DNA of 64,000 nucleotides from Raphanus sativus (GCF_000801105.2 NC_079519.1:4400668-4464667); one strand, 5' to 3'. Numbered from the stretch's first letter, positions 47,106 to 59,709 are shown. Made by a program: numbers and translations. Notes: generated by a model not told the origin, from the letters alone.

Positions 47106-48309
47106 GACTACCAACAAAATATCAGTTCCACCCTTAACAACAACATTACGTCCAGCACGATAGCTTAAATTACCGAGCATGTAATTTTGTTGAGCATGGA
47201 CAATTGTACTATTAGGATATATATGAAAGAAAACACCTCCAATAAAATAACAATTGTTACCACTTTATTTAACAAAACGACGAGTCAAATATAAATAAAA
47301 AAGGGGCTCAAATGTTAAGTACACAAAAATAGTGGAATGAAATGTAAAATAAAATATAGCAGCTTAAGCAATGCCAATAATTAACATTAACTAAACATTA
47401 AAACGACGTACATATGGCTACAGTTTCTTCGCCAAGCATTAACATTTTTTTTTGAATGATGTTGACATTTATAACTCCACCAATGTATGTCTCTTCAGTG
47501 ATACATGTTTTTGACACATTTAAATGATGTAGAAAATTCTCAAGGAACATCAATACTGCAATTCGTTTGCTTAAAGCAACACTCAATTTGTTTGCATTTT
47601 TTCAAGGATGTCTCACTTGGCTATGGTTAGGCTATACAATATACATTTCCTTTACCGGTGGAGTGACTATGTTTCCTTCTACTCTCAAGGTGACAAAATA
47701 AAGATTGGATCTTCAAAAATTTTATATTGTTGGCTAATGTTTTTTTGGTATTTGCTTTGTTGGAAGGAGAGACTGTTGATAACGACAGTGGTGATTGCGT
47801 TAAAGTATCTGTATGCAGAGTTTTTTAGAATGATCCCAAGAAGACCAATTGGCTATTGTGAGTCTCTTTAGTCGGAGCTTTTAAGGGCTACCTTGGCTGA
47901 TGTTTTTTATTGTGAGAAGAACTATGTAGATTAGTTGCTAAAGATAAAGATTATAAATTGTTTACGGTTTTAATTTAGTATTTTTGGAATGTAGTGTAGT
48001 GTGTAGAGAGACATGTGTAGTATGAAATTTCAATTGTTGTTCTATGTTATATTGTATGTGATCTGATTCTTCGAGAAAACCATGTACAAGTGTTTACTGA
48101 CTAATTGTTTCAAATGTAGAAAGTTTTAGCAAATTATAATAAACCACGTTTGTAAGTGAAGTTGCAAGTCAAATCGAGCATATGGCTAGCTGAAATGGAT
48201 TAGTGGTCTTGGAGTTAGGTAATGATGTAATCAACGTGTCTGCGTAGTTAAGTATTATGCAACAATTGTTTTACATTAGGAAATTTATATGAATTTCTTG
48301 CGTATAAAT

Positions 48310-48347
48310 TAATAGAATAGACAGTGACAAAAAAATAATAAAGTAGA
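48310..48347 (+). repeat. Tailed micro-insertion with CAGTGAC end
   Basis: taatagaataga and taataaagtaga (10 of 12 identical) bracket cagtgac plus A7. The same CAGTGAC-A(n) end occurs, minus-oriented, at 53262-53278 and 62439-62455. Confidence 0.5.
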
Positions 48348-48659
48348 TTTATGAACATTACTAAAATAGAAATAAAATAGATATCTGAACATTACTAAAG
48401 ATGATTTCTATAGATTTCTGAACATTACTAAAGATTAATAACCGCCAGTCCATTTTTTTGACCATACTATATACAATTTCCAACGTAAAAAAAAGACAAC
48501 AGTTGTGAGTTTTAACCATTTTGAATTCATTTAAAAAACAATGAATACATAAAATAAATTTAGATTTTTCTATTATTTTGTAATTTATGATACAAATATT
48601 AAGTTATAAATTCTAAAATTATAGAATAATACCCGGGCGTAGCCCGGGATAGCCTCTAG

Positions 48660-51600
48660 TAACTCTAATAACCTTCATATGTTTTCAACAACGTCATAAG
48701 TAATAACTAATGCGTTAATGTTTTGCTTGATTTTATTTTTGTTAACATCATTTAAATACCGTTATGTTTCAACTGAACTATTGTCTTGTTATTAAAAGGC
48801 CATATTCTGTAGATTCTGTTAAACTAGGCAAAATTTCCAACATTGTAATAATAATTTTATCATATTTAATCTAAAAACTATAACTGCTAAATGGAGGTTA
48901 TCTGTATGCTATTTTGTAATTGTAAAATCACTTGAAGTATAGTTTTCGAAATACAACTAATTCATTGTAATTAAGATAACATAGTCTAAAAAATGACAGT
49001 CCTTTAATTGGTGTTTGAATTATAGGAGAGTAGACCCTTTTTTTGTTAAAAATATCAAAGGCTGATTTCAAAGATTGGGTTTCCTTGCAGACGATTTTAA
49101 AGGTTTAAGTATATATATTTCTAATATTACACAAAACAACTATTTTGTCAATTTTATCAAACTAGGTATATAATTCAATGAATCGGCTAAAAGATTGCAT
49201 CTTGCTTTCGATAATTCATGAAATCTATAGTCGAGAAGAATTTGGATTTATAACCAAGAATGGTAGACTTCACCCAAAAGGTCTAAAACAAAATTAAAAC
49301 TTATATACTCTCTTTTTACTGTTGCAATATTAAATTTTGATGATAATAATAATAATAATAATAATAATAATTCCATAAATTTTATATAATCATATATAAT
49401 ATTTTGAAAATGTTAAAATATATTCTGAATTAACTTTAATGATGAGTTGATTTCTAATTATAATTTTTAAAATATATAAAATTGACTTACAAAATAATAA
49501 GAAACGTATAAGCAAATTATAAGCAAAAAAATGAAACATTTTCACATAGCTTTCAATACCTTATCATGTATCCATAATTTTCTGCTTTAAGTACTTGTTG
49601 ATGTACATGCATATTCTGAATGGCGGTTGTAATCCTCAAGATTTAATGAAGTTCATCAACTGAATTTATGCATGAAATTAAAAGATATGAATAGTTTCAA
49701 TACTAATCTCTTCTGAACATTTTTAATGGTTGATTTTCATTTCTCTCTTTAAAAGTTCAGTTTCTTCAAATTGAAAAAAAAAATTGAAACAACATTTTTC
49801 TACGGTGAAAAATTTGGCTCAAGGACATAACCAATTATAAAGAGTATAATAGCTACCTGGAACGGTGTACTTCATATGTGGACATGTGCATGCTATTTTC
49901 AATACTGCCAAATTGTGGCACGTAAGCCGATTGGAGGCTGAAAGAATATGATAACGGTTCAAAATCACAGACATCCAAAGCCAAAACTTATGGTTTACAA
50001 TCCAGAAATGCAATATAGTAGTAGTCTGGATCTTACTTAGTGAAGACGTTTTTGGATCATCCATGCGGTGTCATGGCGACCGTGTAGGGTGGTCTATATT
50101 GAATGAAGACAAATAGTGCATATTTTCTATATATTGTACAGAATATGACAACAATGGACCAGAAGCGAATACAAGTCATTGCGTCAAATGAAAAAGATTT
50201 GGAAGGTTAAAAATCCCAAGGAAGTTGCAATTTTTACAGAGACCAACTAATAAGAATTGTAGCTGAATTTCACGTATGAAAAAGTATGTTATAATATAAG
50301 CATGTATATATGGTACTTAAAATTTTATGTACGAACTCCTAGAAAAATATGTTTATCTCTTTAATTGATAATTAAGTTATTACGTCAGTATAATTACTTG
50401 TATAAATTATTTGATGGTGGATAACTGCATATCGTTTTTTTCTTTTTGTTTGAACAAATACATGTTTATCAAAATCCATAAAAAATGTTGTTACTTTCGA
50501 TAAATCATAGAGATATAAAGTCAGTGAACATTTTGATTTTAACCAAAAATGGTAGACTCCAACCAAAAATGGTAGACTCCAACCAAAAAGGTCTAAATCA
50601 GAATTTTATTTTAATTTCCTCAAATGATCAGACTGATCACACACAGAAACTAATTATTTCAGAAACTGAAGTTTTTTTTTTTTGCTAAACGATTTTCAAT
50701 TAAATTTTTTTTTTGCTAAACGATTTTCAATTTCAGAAACTGAAGTTGGTGTGGTATCTATCTCACAACGAGAAGAAGAGAGATGTGTGGGACTTGACAA
50801 GTTAGTTGTTTCAAAATCACTGGCTATGAAAAGTGATGGCATTGAAGTGTTTACTGGTATATGATCTCCAGCCATATGTACATCTACGAATCTTTTCAAC
50901 CATGGGAGTGCAACTTAGGAGAAACCATCAGATTCTGTTCAAGTGAAGGAAGAAAGACATAATCTCTATCTGTATAAATTATTTGATGGTGAATTACAAG
51001 ATATTATTTTTACCTTTTTGTTTGAATGAATACATGTTTATCAAAGTTTATAACTAATGTTGATGCTTTCGATAATTCATAGAGATAGAAAGTCAGTAAA
51101 CATTTTGCTTATAACCAAGAGTGGTAGACTCCATCCAAAAAGGTCTAAAACAGAATTTAATTTTAATTTTATCCTTCCAATACTAAACTTAATAATATAA
51201 ACTCCATAAAATTAATATAATCATATCTAATATTTTAGAAATCGTTGAAACGAAATTCTGAAATAATTTTAATTAAATATCTAATAGTTTATTTCTGATA
51301 ATAATTTTATAAATACATAAAAATATGGATCGACAAAATATAAAGAAATGTATGAGTAAAATATAAGCAAAAATGAAACATTTTTTACATATCCTTCGAT
51401 ACCTTTTTGAAGCTACAATGTTTGACAATAAAAACTTTATCATGTATCTATAATTTTCTATGTATCTATAATTTTCTGCTTTGAATATTTTTTATAAATG
51501 CATATTCTGAATGACCGATTGTGATCATCAAGATTTTAATAAAGTTTATCAAATGAAATTATGCATGAAATTAAAAGATACGAATTGATATTCAGTATTA

Positions 51601-51837
51601 ATCTCTTCAGATTGAGAAGTTGATTTATTTCAATGAAGACAAGTTCCCTTTCTCTCGTATCATTTTGTATCTTTTATTTTCTGTTGGCATCTGTTGTTAT
51701 TATCATTTAATATGGTTTTATGACATATAAATTTCTTCAAATTCTTTTACTACCCATTTATATGAACAAGTGGGACTGCTTAGGATTAGGAACATTATTA
51801 ATATGTAAGAATATATGTAGTTTTCTATAAATACTCA
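48660..51837. repeat. Intergenic region built from a diverged, partly triplicated 0.5-kb unit
   Basis: Copy I (about 49205-49714) and copy III (about 51065-51609) align along their length. Shared phrases are ctttcgataattcat, tggtagact followed by ccaaaa and ggtctaaaa, catgtatc and ataattttctgctttaa, and ttatgcatgaaattaaaaga. Copy II (about 50398-50605) has only the first part. Copy II contains an exact 21-bp tandem repeat of the tggtagactcca phrase, and copy I an (AAT)n microsatellite at 49342-49371. No coding capacity is conserved between the copies. Confidence 0.7.
50656..50747 (-). repeat. Tailed micro-insertion, internally doubled
   Basis: An 18-bp repeat atttcagaaactgaagtt (50656-50673, 50730-50747) brackets two copies of a T-tract followed by gctaaacgattttcaatt. 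Minus-oriented, the insert ends ...CGTTTAGC-A(n), sharing TTTAGC-A(n) with the insertion at 16632-16676. Confidence 0.65.
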
Positions 51838-52156
51838 CTAGATTTTGATCCGTTCTTCAAATTCTTTTACTACTAATTTATGCGAAATTTTGTTTTTTTT
51901 TTGAAAATTTTGATTTTTATATTTTAGTTTTTTTGTAATTATAATTTTGTTTGATATTAAATTTAATTTGATAGAATAATCTCTTAAATAATTAATATAT
52001 CATGTTCCTGGTTTAATAAAATAGATTTAAGCTTTCTTTTGTAATCATATTTGTGTTTAATATTAATTTAATTTGATAAAATAATTCCTTAAATAAATGA
52101 AATACATTGGACATAACATTTACCCATAAATCATGTTACTGTTTTAATATAATAGA
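51838..52156 (-). mobile_element. Short candidate Helitron derivative
   Basis: The minus-strand 5' end is TCTATTATATTAAAACAGTA (52156) and the 3' end is CTAG (51838), in an A/T target. A second, internal 5'-like end occurs at about 52025. The two halves are diverged duplicates (shared phrase taatttgata and tcttaaata). The terminal hairpin is not preserved. Confidence 0.45.
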
Positions 52157-52640
52157 TTTGTCTAGACAACTTGGACGGTTTTAGAACCTGATTAGTATGT
52201 AAAGATAGAATAGTTCTCTTACTTTTGTTACACACTAAAAAGTAAAAACCGATTGAAGAATGAAATAGAGTGAAGAATCAAGTACTTGTTAGAAAGAAAA
52301 ACGAATAAAACCCGTAAAATGAAAGATTATTAATGTTTACAGCGATTAAACTATTTTACTTACATTTTCAGAAATTGATTACATTAAAAAAATATGAGCA
52401 CCGTTGGATTCTATAATGATCTGAAAGTGACAGTAACTGTAGAATGAAAAGAGCATCACACACCCACCATATGTCAAAATCAGTATATGTAGATGATTTG
52501 TGTCCAATTTTATTTTTACCATATGTCAAAATCAGTATACGTAGATGATTTGTGTCCAATTTTATTTAAAAATAATAATGATTTCCACAAAATATATGGT
52601 TAGTCGATTTAAGATAAATGAGTTAGCCTTTTTGGCTCCT
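52157..52640. repeat. Intergenic DNA with a 52-bp tandem duplication (52466-52569)
   Basis: The unit beginning accatatgtcaaaatcagta occurs twice with one substitution (tatatgtag/tatacgtag), at 52466 and 52518. Nothing else was recognised. Confidence 0.7.
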
Positions 52641-54060
52641 TTCCTCACGACAAGCTTCTCTCGACTCTTGTCTCTTCTCTCTCTTCTCCCCATCTTCAAA
52701 ATATATAGTTCTCATATTCCTTGGATATATCCTTCTTTGTATCTCTTCTTCACAAACTTCTATCTTTTGTGATGAACTAAGAAAAAATACTCCTAATAAT
52801 TTATTAACTTCTTGAGGATCAGCTGATCTGGTGTATTCAAGAACCCCCACTCGAAATCAGAACTTCTGTTTGTTGTTTCCCAGAGATTATCTTAGAAAGT
52901 GGCCAAAAAAAGTCACTAAAATGTTTTTTCCATTTTTTTTCAGGAAACCACAAATCAAAAATCTTCTCAATACACTCTTTTGTTTTTGACTACGTTCTCT
53001 CGAAATTACCTTCAACAGATTTAAGAAGAATCGCTCACCAACCTGAGATTCTTGGTTTGTTTCTTTTCTTTCAGGTACAATTCTTCATTGGCTTTTGTTT
53101 AGTTAGTTGATTTCTTGGTTACGTTTTGAACCTTTAAGCCTCTCATTCCATACTTAACTCATTCTATGGTTATTTTATAAAGATTTGAAGTATAGATTCA
53201 ATGAAGAAGCTGGAGATCTTGTAACTATAAATTTCAAAAGAATTTAACATTGGAGGGTACCTTTTTTTTTGTCACTGTACATTGGAGGGTACCTAACTCT
53301 AGTAATTAACAAATAGTTACTTTATCCACTAATTTTTTGATCTGTGATCTCTTGATTCTTTATGTAGTTTAATCATTAATCCTTAATATACACTAAATCT
53401 TCAATATTGATTCTTTTTCACTAAAAATTTAATCATTTGCTTAACTTTCAAAACAAATGATCAAACTATAATCATTTAGTAGAGGAAAATAACCTTTCTG
53501 CACTGTAATGAGTACCTTTAAAGCTCACTTATAGAGTTTGTTTATGTTTAGCACACAAGCAAGCTTTATATGTCCATTTACATATAAATTTTGTTCTTCA
53601 ACTTCATGTTTTTAGTATACCCCCTCAGTTTATAGTATCTGACCACAAAAAAACTCATTATTTGCATATAAATAACTGGTTGTAGACTTGTAGTGTACCT
53701 GACGTATCTATTACAATTAATTTATTAATTATTTAAAACATGGTAAGAATCACATGAACCCTCTTTTGACAAAACAAAAACTCTTTATTATGATTAAACT
53801 CATTTGCTAAAATATCCATATATTTTAATATTTATGTAGGGGATAATATCATGACCATCCACGTAGACATGGTTAATTGTGATATTATAAATTTATAATA
53901 AACGCAACTTTTCATACCAAGTTAAATACAATATTATGAAACTTTGTAGTGGTTGGTTTGTTGATTTCATATCTTTTTTCAAACGTAGGGGCGGGCAACG
54001 AGTGCGTCCACCATGAAGAAGACCTAAGCTTAATAATTTGCCCTTGAATATCAACCGCAA
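52641..54060 (+). promoter_or_regulatory. Probable promoter and long, possibly intron-containing 5' leader of CEPR2
   Basis: A pyrimidine-rich tract (52640-52770, ctcttctctctcttctcc) looks like a transcription start region. It is followed by leader-like DNA and splice-site-like signals (ttctttcaggtac near 53070). AT-rich, intron-like DNA then runs to the ATG at 54061. This is inferred from composition only. Confidence 0.35.
53247..53293 (-). repeat. Tailed micro-insertion with CAGTGAC end
   Basis: The repeat acattggagggtacc (53247-53261 and 53279-53293) brackets a T-tract followed by gtcactgt. On the minus strand the insert reads ACAGTGAC then A's. Confidence 0.65.
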
Positions 54061-57000
54061 ATGACGAGAACACCTAACATCCGACGTGGCATACTCGCCA
54101 CCGTAACCGCCACGATTCTCCTCTCGCTCTTCCCGCCAAATATCGTTGCGACCGTTGAGAAACAAGCTCTGTTCCGCTTCAAGAACCGTCTCAACGACCC
54201 TCACGACGTTCTCCGCTCATGGAAACCCTCCGACTCTCCCTGCACCTTCCACGGCGTCACGTGCCACCCACTCTCCGGCGAAGTCACCGGCATCACCTTA
54301 GAAAACGCGAACCTCTCCGGCTCCATCTCCCCCGCGATCTCCTCTCTCTCGAAGCTCTCCACTCTATCTCTCCCCTTCAATCTAATCTCGGGCGTAATCC
54401 CGCAGGAGATACTCAACTGCACGAGCCTCAGAGTACTCAACCTCACCTCGAACCGTCTCTCCGGTGCGATCCTGGACTTCTCCCCTCTGAATAACCTCGA
54501 AGTCCTCGACGTCTCAGTGAACTTCCTCACGGGAGAGTTCCAGAGCTGGATCGGGAACTTGACTCAGCTCCTCTCCCTCGGTCTAGGCAACAACAACTAC
54601 GAACAAGGTGAGATCCCCGAGAGCCTCAGCAATTTAAAGAAGCTGACGTGGCTCTACTTAGCCCGATCCAACTTAACCGGAACCGTTCCGGACTCCATCT
54701 TCGGTCTAAACTATCTCGACACTTTCGACATCTCCAGAAACTCGATCTCCGGTGAGTTCCCAGTCTCGATCACGAGACTGGCGAACCTCACCAAAATCGA
54801 GCTGTACGACAACAGACTCTCCGGCGAAATCCCCCCGGAGATCAGGAACCTGACTCGTCTCCGAGAGCTCGACGTCTCTCTGAATCAGCTCAGCGGCGCG
54901 CTGCCTCGAGAGCTCGGAGCTCTCGAGGAGCTGAGAGTCTTCCACTGCCACCAAAACAACTTCACCGGAGACTTCCCTCCCGGTTTCGGAGAGATGCGCT
55001 TCCTCTCTTCCTTATCGATCTACAGAAACAACTTCTCCGGTATCTTTCCGGCGAACACCGGCCGGTTCTCGCCGTTGGACACGGTGGACATATCCGAGAA
55101 CATGTTCGCAGGTCCGTTCCCTCGTTTCCTATGCCAAAACAATAAGCTACAGTTCTTGCTCGCGTTACAGAACGATTTCGCCGGCGAGATTCCGGGGCCT
55201 TACGCCGGTTGCAAGTCTCTTATGAGACTCAGGATTAACCAGAACCGGTTTACCGGTCAAGTTCCCGAAGGCTTCTGGTCTCTGCCGCTAGCTAAGATGA
55301 TCGATCTCAGCGATAACCGTCTCACTGGAGAGATCTCTCCTCAGATCGGACACTCGACGGAGCTGAGTCAGCTGATATTGCAGAACAACAGATTCTCCGG
55401 CGAGATTCCGAGGGAGATAGAGAAACTGAGGAATATAGAGAGGATTTATCTGAGCAACAACAGTTTTTCCGGCGAGATTCCGACAGAGCTTGGGGGTTTG
55501 AAACAGCTGTCTTCTCTCCATCTTGAAAACAATTCATTAACAGGTTTTATCCCATTAGGGTTGACGAACTGCGTGAGGCTTGTTGATCTGAATCTCGCTG
55601 AGAACGCGTTGACCGGAGAGATCCCTAATGATTTGTCTCATATCGGTTCTTTGAACTCGCTGGATCTCTCAGGGAACAGGCTAACGGGGGAGATACCGGT
55701 GAACCTAGTGAAGTTGAAGCTGAGTTTTATAGATTTGTCTGAGAATCAGCTCACGGGAAGAATACCACCGGATCTTTTAGCGGTGGGAGGAGTCACCGCG
55801 TTCTCACGGAACGAGAAGCTTTGCGTGGACAACCATGACGTCAAAGAAAGCGAGAAACATGTGCTGAGCTTATGTACTGATGATGACCGACACGTGCACA
55901 AGAACCGATCACTAGACGGGACTCTCTTGTTCTTGTCTCTTGCGATAGCCCTAGTGGTGCTAGTCACTGGTCTTTTCTCGTTGCGTTACAGAGTAGTGAA
56001 GATACGTGAGGAAAATAAAGATGTAAACAAGGTGGATGCGAAGTGGAAGATCGCGTCTTTTCATCAGATGGAGCTTGACGCTGAGGAGATTTGTAGATTG
56101 GAGGAAGATCATGTGATTGGAGCTGGAAGTGCGGGGAAAGTGTATAGGGTTGATCTGAAAAAAGGTGGTGGGACAGTGGCGGTTAAGTGGCTGAGGAGAG
56201 GAGGAGGAGGAGGAGAAGAAAGCAACGGAACAGAGGTCTCTGTTGCAGAAATGGAGATTCTTGGGAAAATCAGACATAGAAACGTGTTGAAGCTCTACGC
56301 TTGTCTTGTCGGAAGAGGTTCTAGTTACTTGGTGTTTGAGTTCATGGAGAATGGGAACTTATATCAAGCTCTTCGCCGGAGTATTAAAGGTGGATTACCT
56401 GAACTGGATTGGCACAAGAGGTACTGTTTGTTCTCTAGATGAAACAAATTCAATTAATAAACATATAACACTTTTGAATAATGTTCTCTTTTGTTGATAC
56501 AGGTATAAAATCGCGGTAGGGGCGGCTAAAGGAATCGCTTATTTGCATCATGATTGCTGTCCTCCGATCATTCACAGAGATATAAAGTCTAGTAATATTT
56601 TACTTGATGGAGATTATGAGTCGAAAATTGCGGATTTTGGAGTTGCAAAAGTTGCTGACAAGGGATATGAATGGAGCTGTGTTGCTGGAACTCATGGCTA
56701 TATGGCGCCCGGTGAGTTTTCTGGACCTTCAACTTAACCATCACTTTGGTATACTTTTACTTTAAACTGAGTTGTGATTATCATATGATGATTACAGAGC
56801 TGGCTTACTCCTTCAAGGCAACCGAGAAAAGTGATGTGTACAGCTTTGGCGTGGTTCTTCTAGAGTTAGCTACCGGTCTTCGGCCAGTGGAAGACGAGTT
56901 TGGAGAGGGAAAAGACATTGTTGACTATGTCTTCTTTAAGATTCAACAAGATCGGAGGAACCTTGGAAAAGTCTTGGACAAGCAAGTTTTGTCAACTTAT

Positions 57001-57159
57001 GTAGAAGAAAGCATGATTAAGGTTCTGAAAATGGGTCTTCTCTGTACTACAAAGCTCCCGAGTCTCAGACCAAGCATGAGAGATGTCGTGAGAAAGCTTG
57101 AGGACGCTGATCCATGCGTCTCCAATTCTCTAGACAGAACCGGAAAGATTACAGTATAG
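54061..57159 (+). CDS. CEPR2: LRR receptor-like kinase CEPR2 (receptor for C-terminally encoded peptides)
   Basis: Three exons (54061-56420, 56503-56711, 56798-57159) join in frame to 976 aa; Arabidopsis CEPR2 (At1g72180) has 977. A signal peptide (residues about 10-30) leads into the LRR N-terminal cap ([28 protein letters not shown]). About twenty leucine-rich repeats with the GxIPxEL pattern follow. A single membrane span ([24 protein letters not shown], about residues 620-643) precedes the kinase: glycine loop [32 protein letters not shown] and MAPE split by intron 2. HRD and DFG are intact, so it is an RD kinase. CEPR2 binds CEP peptides, acts in nitrogen-demand signalling and root architecture, and has been linked to abscisic acid signalling. 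The gene looks functional. Confidence 0.95.
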
Positions 57160-57618
57160 GTTAATGAGTTGGGTTAAGTTGATTACCTGTTTTGGTGAGA
57201 CTAGTTACAAAAGTGTCGGTTTGTTCACAACTACGAGAGACTAGTTTTTCGTATCTGTTCAATTTGCAGCGAAAAGTCGAGAGTTATTTATCCAGTAAAC
57301 ATAAACAATGCTAAATAAATACAAAAGTATACTGTAAATATGGTTCTTGTCAAGCAATAATTCAATATGTGAACAAAGTAAATACGAAGTAAACGGTAAA
57401 CATGGTTCTTGTCAAGCAACATCATAAATAAATATGACTAGTTGCACGGATGTTTCGTTTCATTTCATTTATATATATTTATAGATAGATATTTCTTTCA
57501 CATCATTAGTGATATACATTGATGTTAATTATATTTTTAAATATTTATATAATTATTTCAAATACAATAATTTTATAATTTGTATGTTGTCATTAATCAA
57601 TTTCTTCAAACCGTCATA
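57160..57618. other. CEPR2 3' flank
   Basis: This is a likely 3' UTR plus AT-rich DNA. The phrase aaacatggttcttgtcaagcaa occurs twice (about 57337 and 57397), a local duplication. No gene. Confidence 0.4.
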
Positions 57619-57627
57619 TATAGTAAT

Positions 57628-58094
57628 GGGGAATTTTCAAAAATACCACTTTCAAGGTACCATTATTCATTTTTACCACCACTAAAGACACATTTTCAAT
57701 AATACCTTATTTATTAAAATGGTAAAGACTCTTATATCTTTGTTTTTATATGTTTTTCAAAATTCTAATCCCAAATTCTAATTTCTAAACCTCCAATTCT
57801 AAACCCTAAACCCAAAATCTTCAACTCTAAACCTTAAACCCTAAACTATATACCCTAAATTCAATATCCTAAACCCTAAACCCTAAAGTCTAAACTATAA
57901 ACCCTAAATCCTTAACTCTAAACCCTAAATCTTAAACTCTAAACCCTAAACTATATACCTTAAACCCTAAACATCAAATCTGAACCCTAAATCCTAAACC
58001 TTTAAATCTAGACCCTTCATTAAAAGTAGTGGTAAAAGTGGTTAGTGTAAACATGAAAGTGGTACTATGGAAATTGTATTTTTGGCAATTTCTC
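57628..58094. mobile_element. Mutator-like MITE filled with telomere-like CCCTAAA words
   Basis: An exact 9-bp target duplication, tatagtaat, flanks the element (57619-57627 and 58095-58103). The ends ggggaattttcaaaaatacc and, reverse-complemented, gagaaattgccaaaaataca are about 40-bp imperfect inverted repeats sharing aaaaatac and taccactttca. The interior 57780-58010 is a degenerate array of CCTAAAC/CCCTAAA units resembling plant telomere repeats. No transposase. Confidence 0.88.
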
Positions 58095-58103
58095 TATAGT
58101 AAT

Positions 58104-59019
58104 CAATTTTATTATATATTTATCATATTAAATTTGCATTTATTATTAAAGGATTCAAATTTTACATGGAACAAAATATTTGAAACTAATTTGCATTTAA
58201 TTATGTTAAATAAAAATTGGTATTTAGATAATATATTATATATATGTAAGTTTAAAATATGTAATTTTAGACATGTATTATATAATTTTTATGTGAAACC
58301 TGTTTACTAACATACTATATTATTTTAACATAAGTATTTATATTTATGAAAATAAAATATATTAATATATCAATTTAATATAATGTTGACATATTTTTAC
58401 ATCAAATTTTAAGCACTGGAATCTTGTTAAAATATTTTTCAGAAAATTTGTTGGAAGTTTCTTTTAATACATATATATTTTTTTTTTTGCCCAAAAAAAA
58501 AAAAAATATATATATATATATATATATCTAAAATGGAAAAATATCAAAAGATATTATGATTAAAGTAGTTACATAGATATAATATAAAATTAAATGATAA
58601 GTATATTTTAATTAATGATTTTTTAGGAGACAGTCTATTTTAAAATATCGCACATAAAATAAATCATGATTTATTTTTAATATAATAGATGATGTGACTA
58701 TGAGCATGTTTTGCGTGAGAAAGGCCAAGACTGTTTAGCCTAAGCTTCCTCTTAATCCAAGAGCATCTCAAAAATTAAAGTTTTATTTTTGAAATTTGAT
58801 TTACTATTAATGATTTTTTTTTGGGAAAGCCTCATCGGTATAGTGATTTGATTACAGGTTCATTAATACTTATACACTATGAAATTTACGGTCAAATTCC
58901 AGAAAATACAAATTATGAAGATTATGGATAAAAAAATTACAAGAAATTTTCAGCATGATCATCGAACAAAAATTTCATAGGGTGGTTCAAAGTGATCCAG
59001 TCAAACATGTATTCTCGGT
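58104..59019. other. AT-rich intergenic DNA, no gene
   Basis: Contains poly(T)/poly(A) and a (TA)n run around 58480-58526. No protein or transposon border was recognised. Confidence 0.35.
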
Positions 59020-59406
59020 TAGGTATGGGCATCCGGGTCCTCAAGTCGGGTTCGGGTTCGGGTCGGGTCTCTCGAATCCTGAAAATTTAGATCCATATAG
59101 GTATCTACAATTTTTCAGATCGGATTCGGATGGGTTCAGGTTTTTATTTCTAATACCTAAAAAATACACAATAATATTTTGTGTCCATATCGGGTCCGAA
59201 TTGGATTCGGGTATTTAGGATCTAAAAAGACATGACATATATACTATATTTAGTTAATATTTGTCATATATATCTAATTTTTTTTAAATAACTTAAAATA
59301 AACAATTAATAATTAAAAAAATATTTTTAAACTTTAAATTTTAAAACTTCATGTTACTTAAAAATATTACAAAATAATAACAAATATTGTCTGCAAAAGA
59401 TATTTC

Positions 59407-59447
<41 letters not shown>

Positions 59448-59701
59448 AAAAATAATAGTTTTGAATATATATGTTTTCAATCGGTACAAATCGGTTCTTA
59501 TCTGGTCAGGTCTATTCAAATCGGTTCTTTTTGGGTCCGGATCTATTCGGATCGGTTCTTTTCGGTTTTGGTTCTTTTGGGTAAAAGAAATTTAAGACCC
59601 AAAAGATACTTGTAAATTAATTTTTTGATCGGTAACGGATTGGGTATTTTCGGGTCGGTTCCGGGTAGGGTCCTCGGATCCGGATAAAATGTCCAAACCT
59701 A
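59020..59701. mobile_element. hAT-like non-autonomous element with cgggttcggg text (copy 2)
   Basis: The ends TAGGTATGGGCATCC and, reverse-complemented, TAGGTTTGGACAT are flanked by 8-bp duplications ttctcggt (59012-59019) and ttctcagt (59702-59709), with one mismatch. The interior is made of repeated 'cgggtt', 'ggatcggttctt' and 'ggtccgg' phrases and a long (TA)n at 59410-59441. It is related in composition to 1522-2047. Confidence 0.65.
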
Positions 59702-59709
59702 TTCTCAGT

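Larger units (their letters stand above)
44601..48659 (+). mobile_element. 4-kb Helitron carrying a captured GTPase gene fragment
   Basis: The 5' end TCAATACTATATTAAAAGG follows an A. The 3' end has a perfect hairpin CCCGGGC-GTA-GCCCGGG, then atagcctCTAG followed by T. Both ends are canonical for crucifer Helitrons. No Rep/helicase is encoded. The interior holds exons related to HBS1/eRF3-type translational GTPases (45339-46595), a truncated LINE inserted into that piece, a tailed micro-insertion inside the LINE, and unidentified AT-rich DNA. A three-copy repeat of about 39 bp (ctgaacattactaaa) lies near the 3' end at 48345-48435. Confidence 0.8.

Noticed and set aside
47608..47871. 87-residue frame inside the large Helitron
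   Set aside because: Hydrophobic but unrecognised; no link to Rep/helicase or to the captured GTPase.
54201..55967. Several minus-strand frames opposite CEPR2 exon 1
   Set aside because: They are shadows of the leucine-rich repeat coding sequence; the sense gene is complete.
57780..58010. Interstitial telomere left by chromosome fusion
   Set aside because: The CCCTAAA words lie inside a bordered Mutator-type element with a 9-bp target duplication.
58828..58870. Possible tRNA-like A box (atcggtatagtg) and B box (aggttcattaat)
   Set aside because: The B box deviates from GGTTCGANTC and no stems could be paired.
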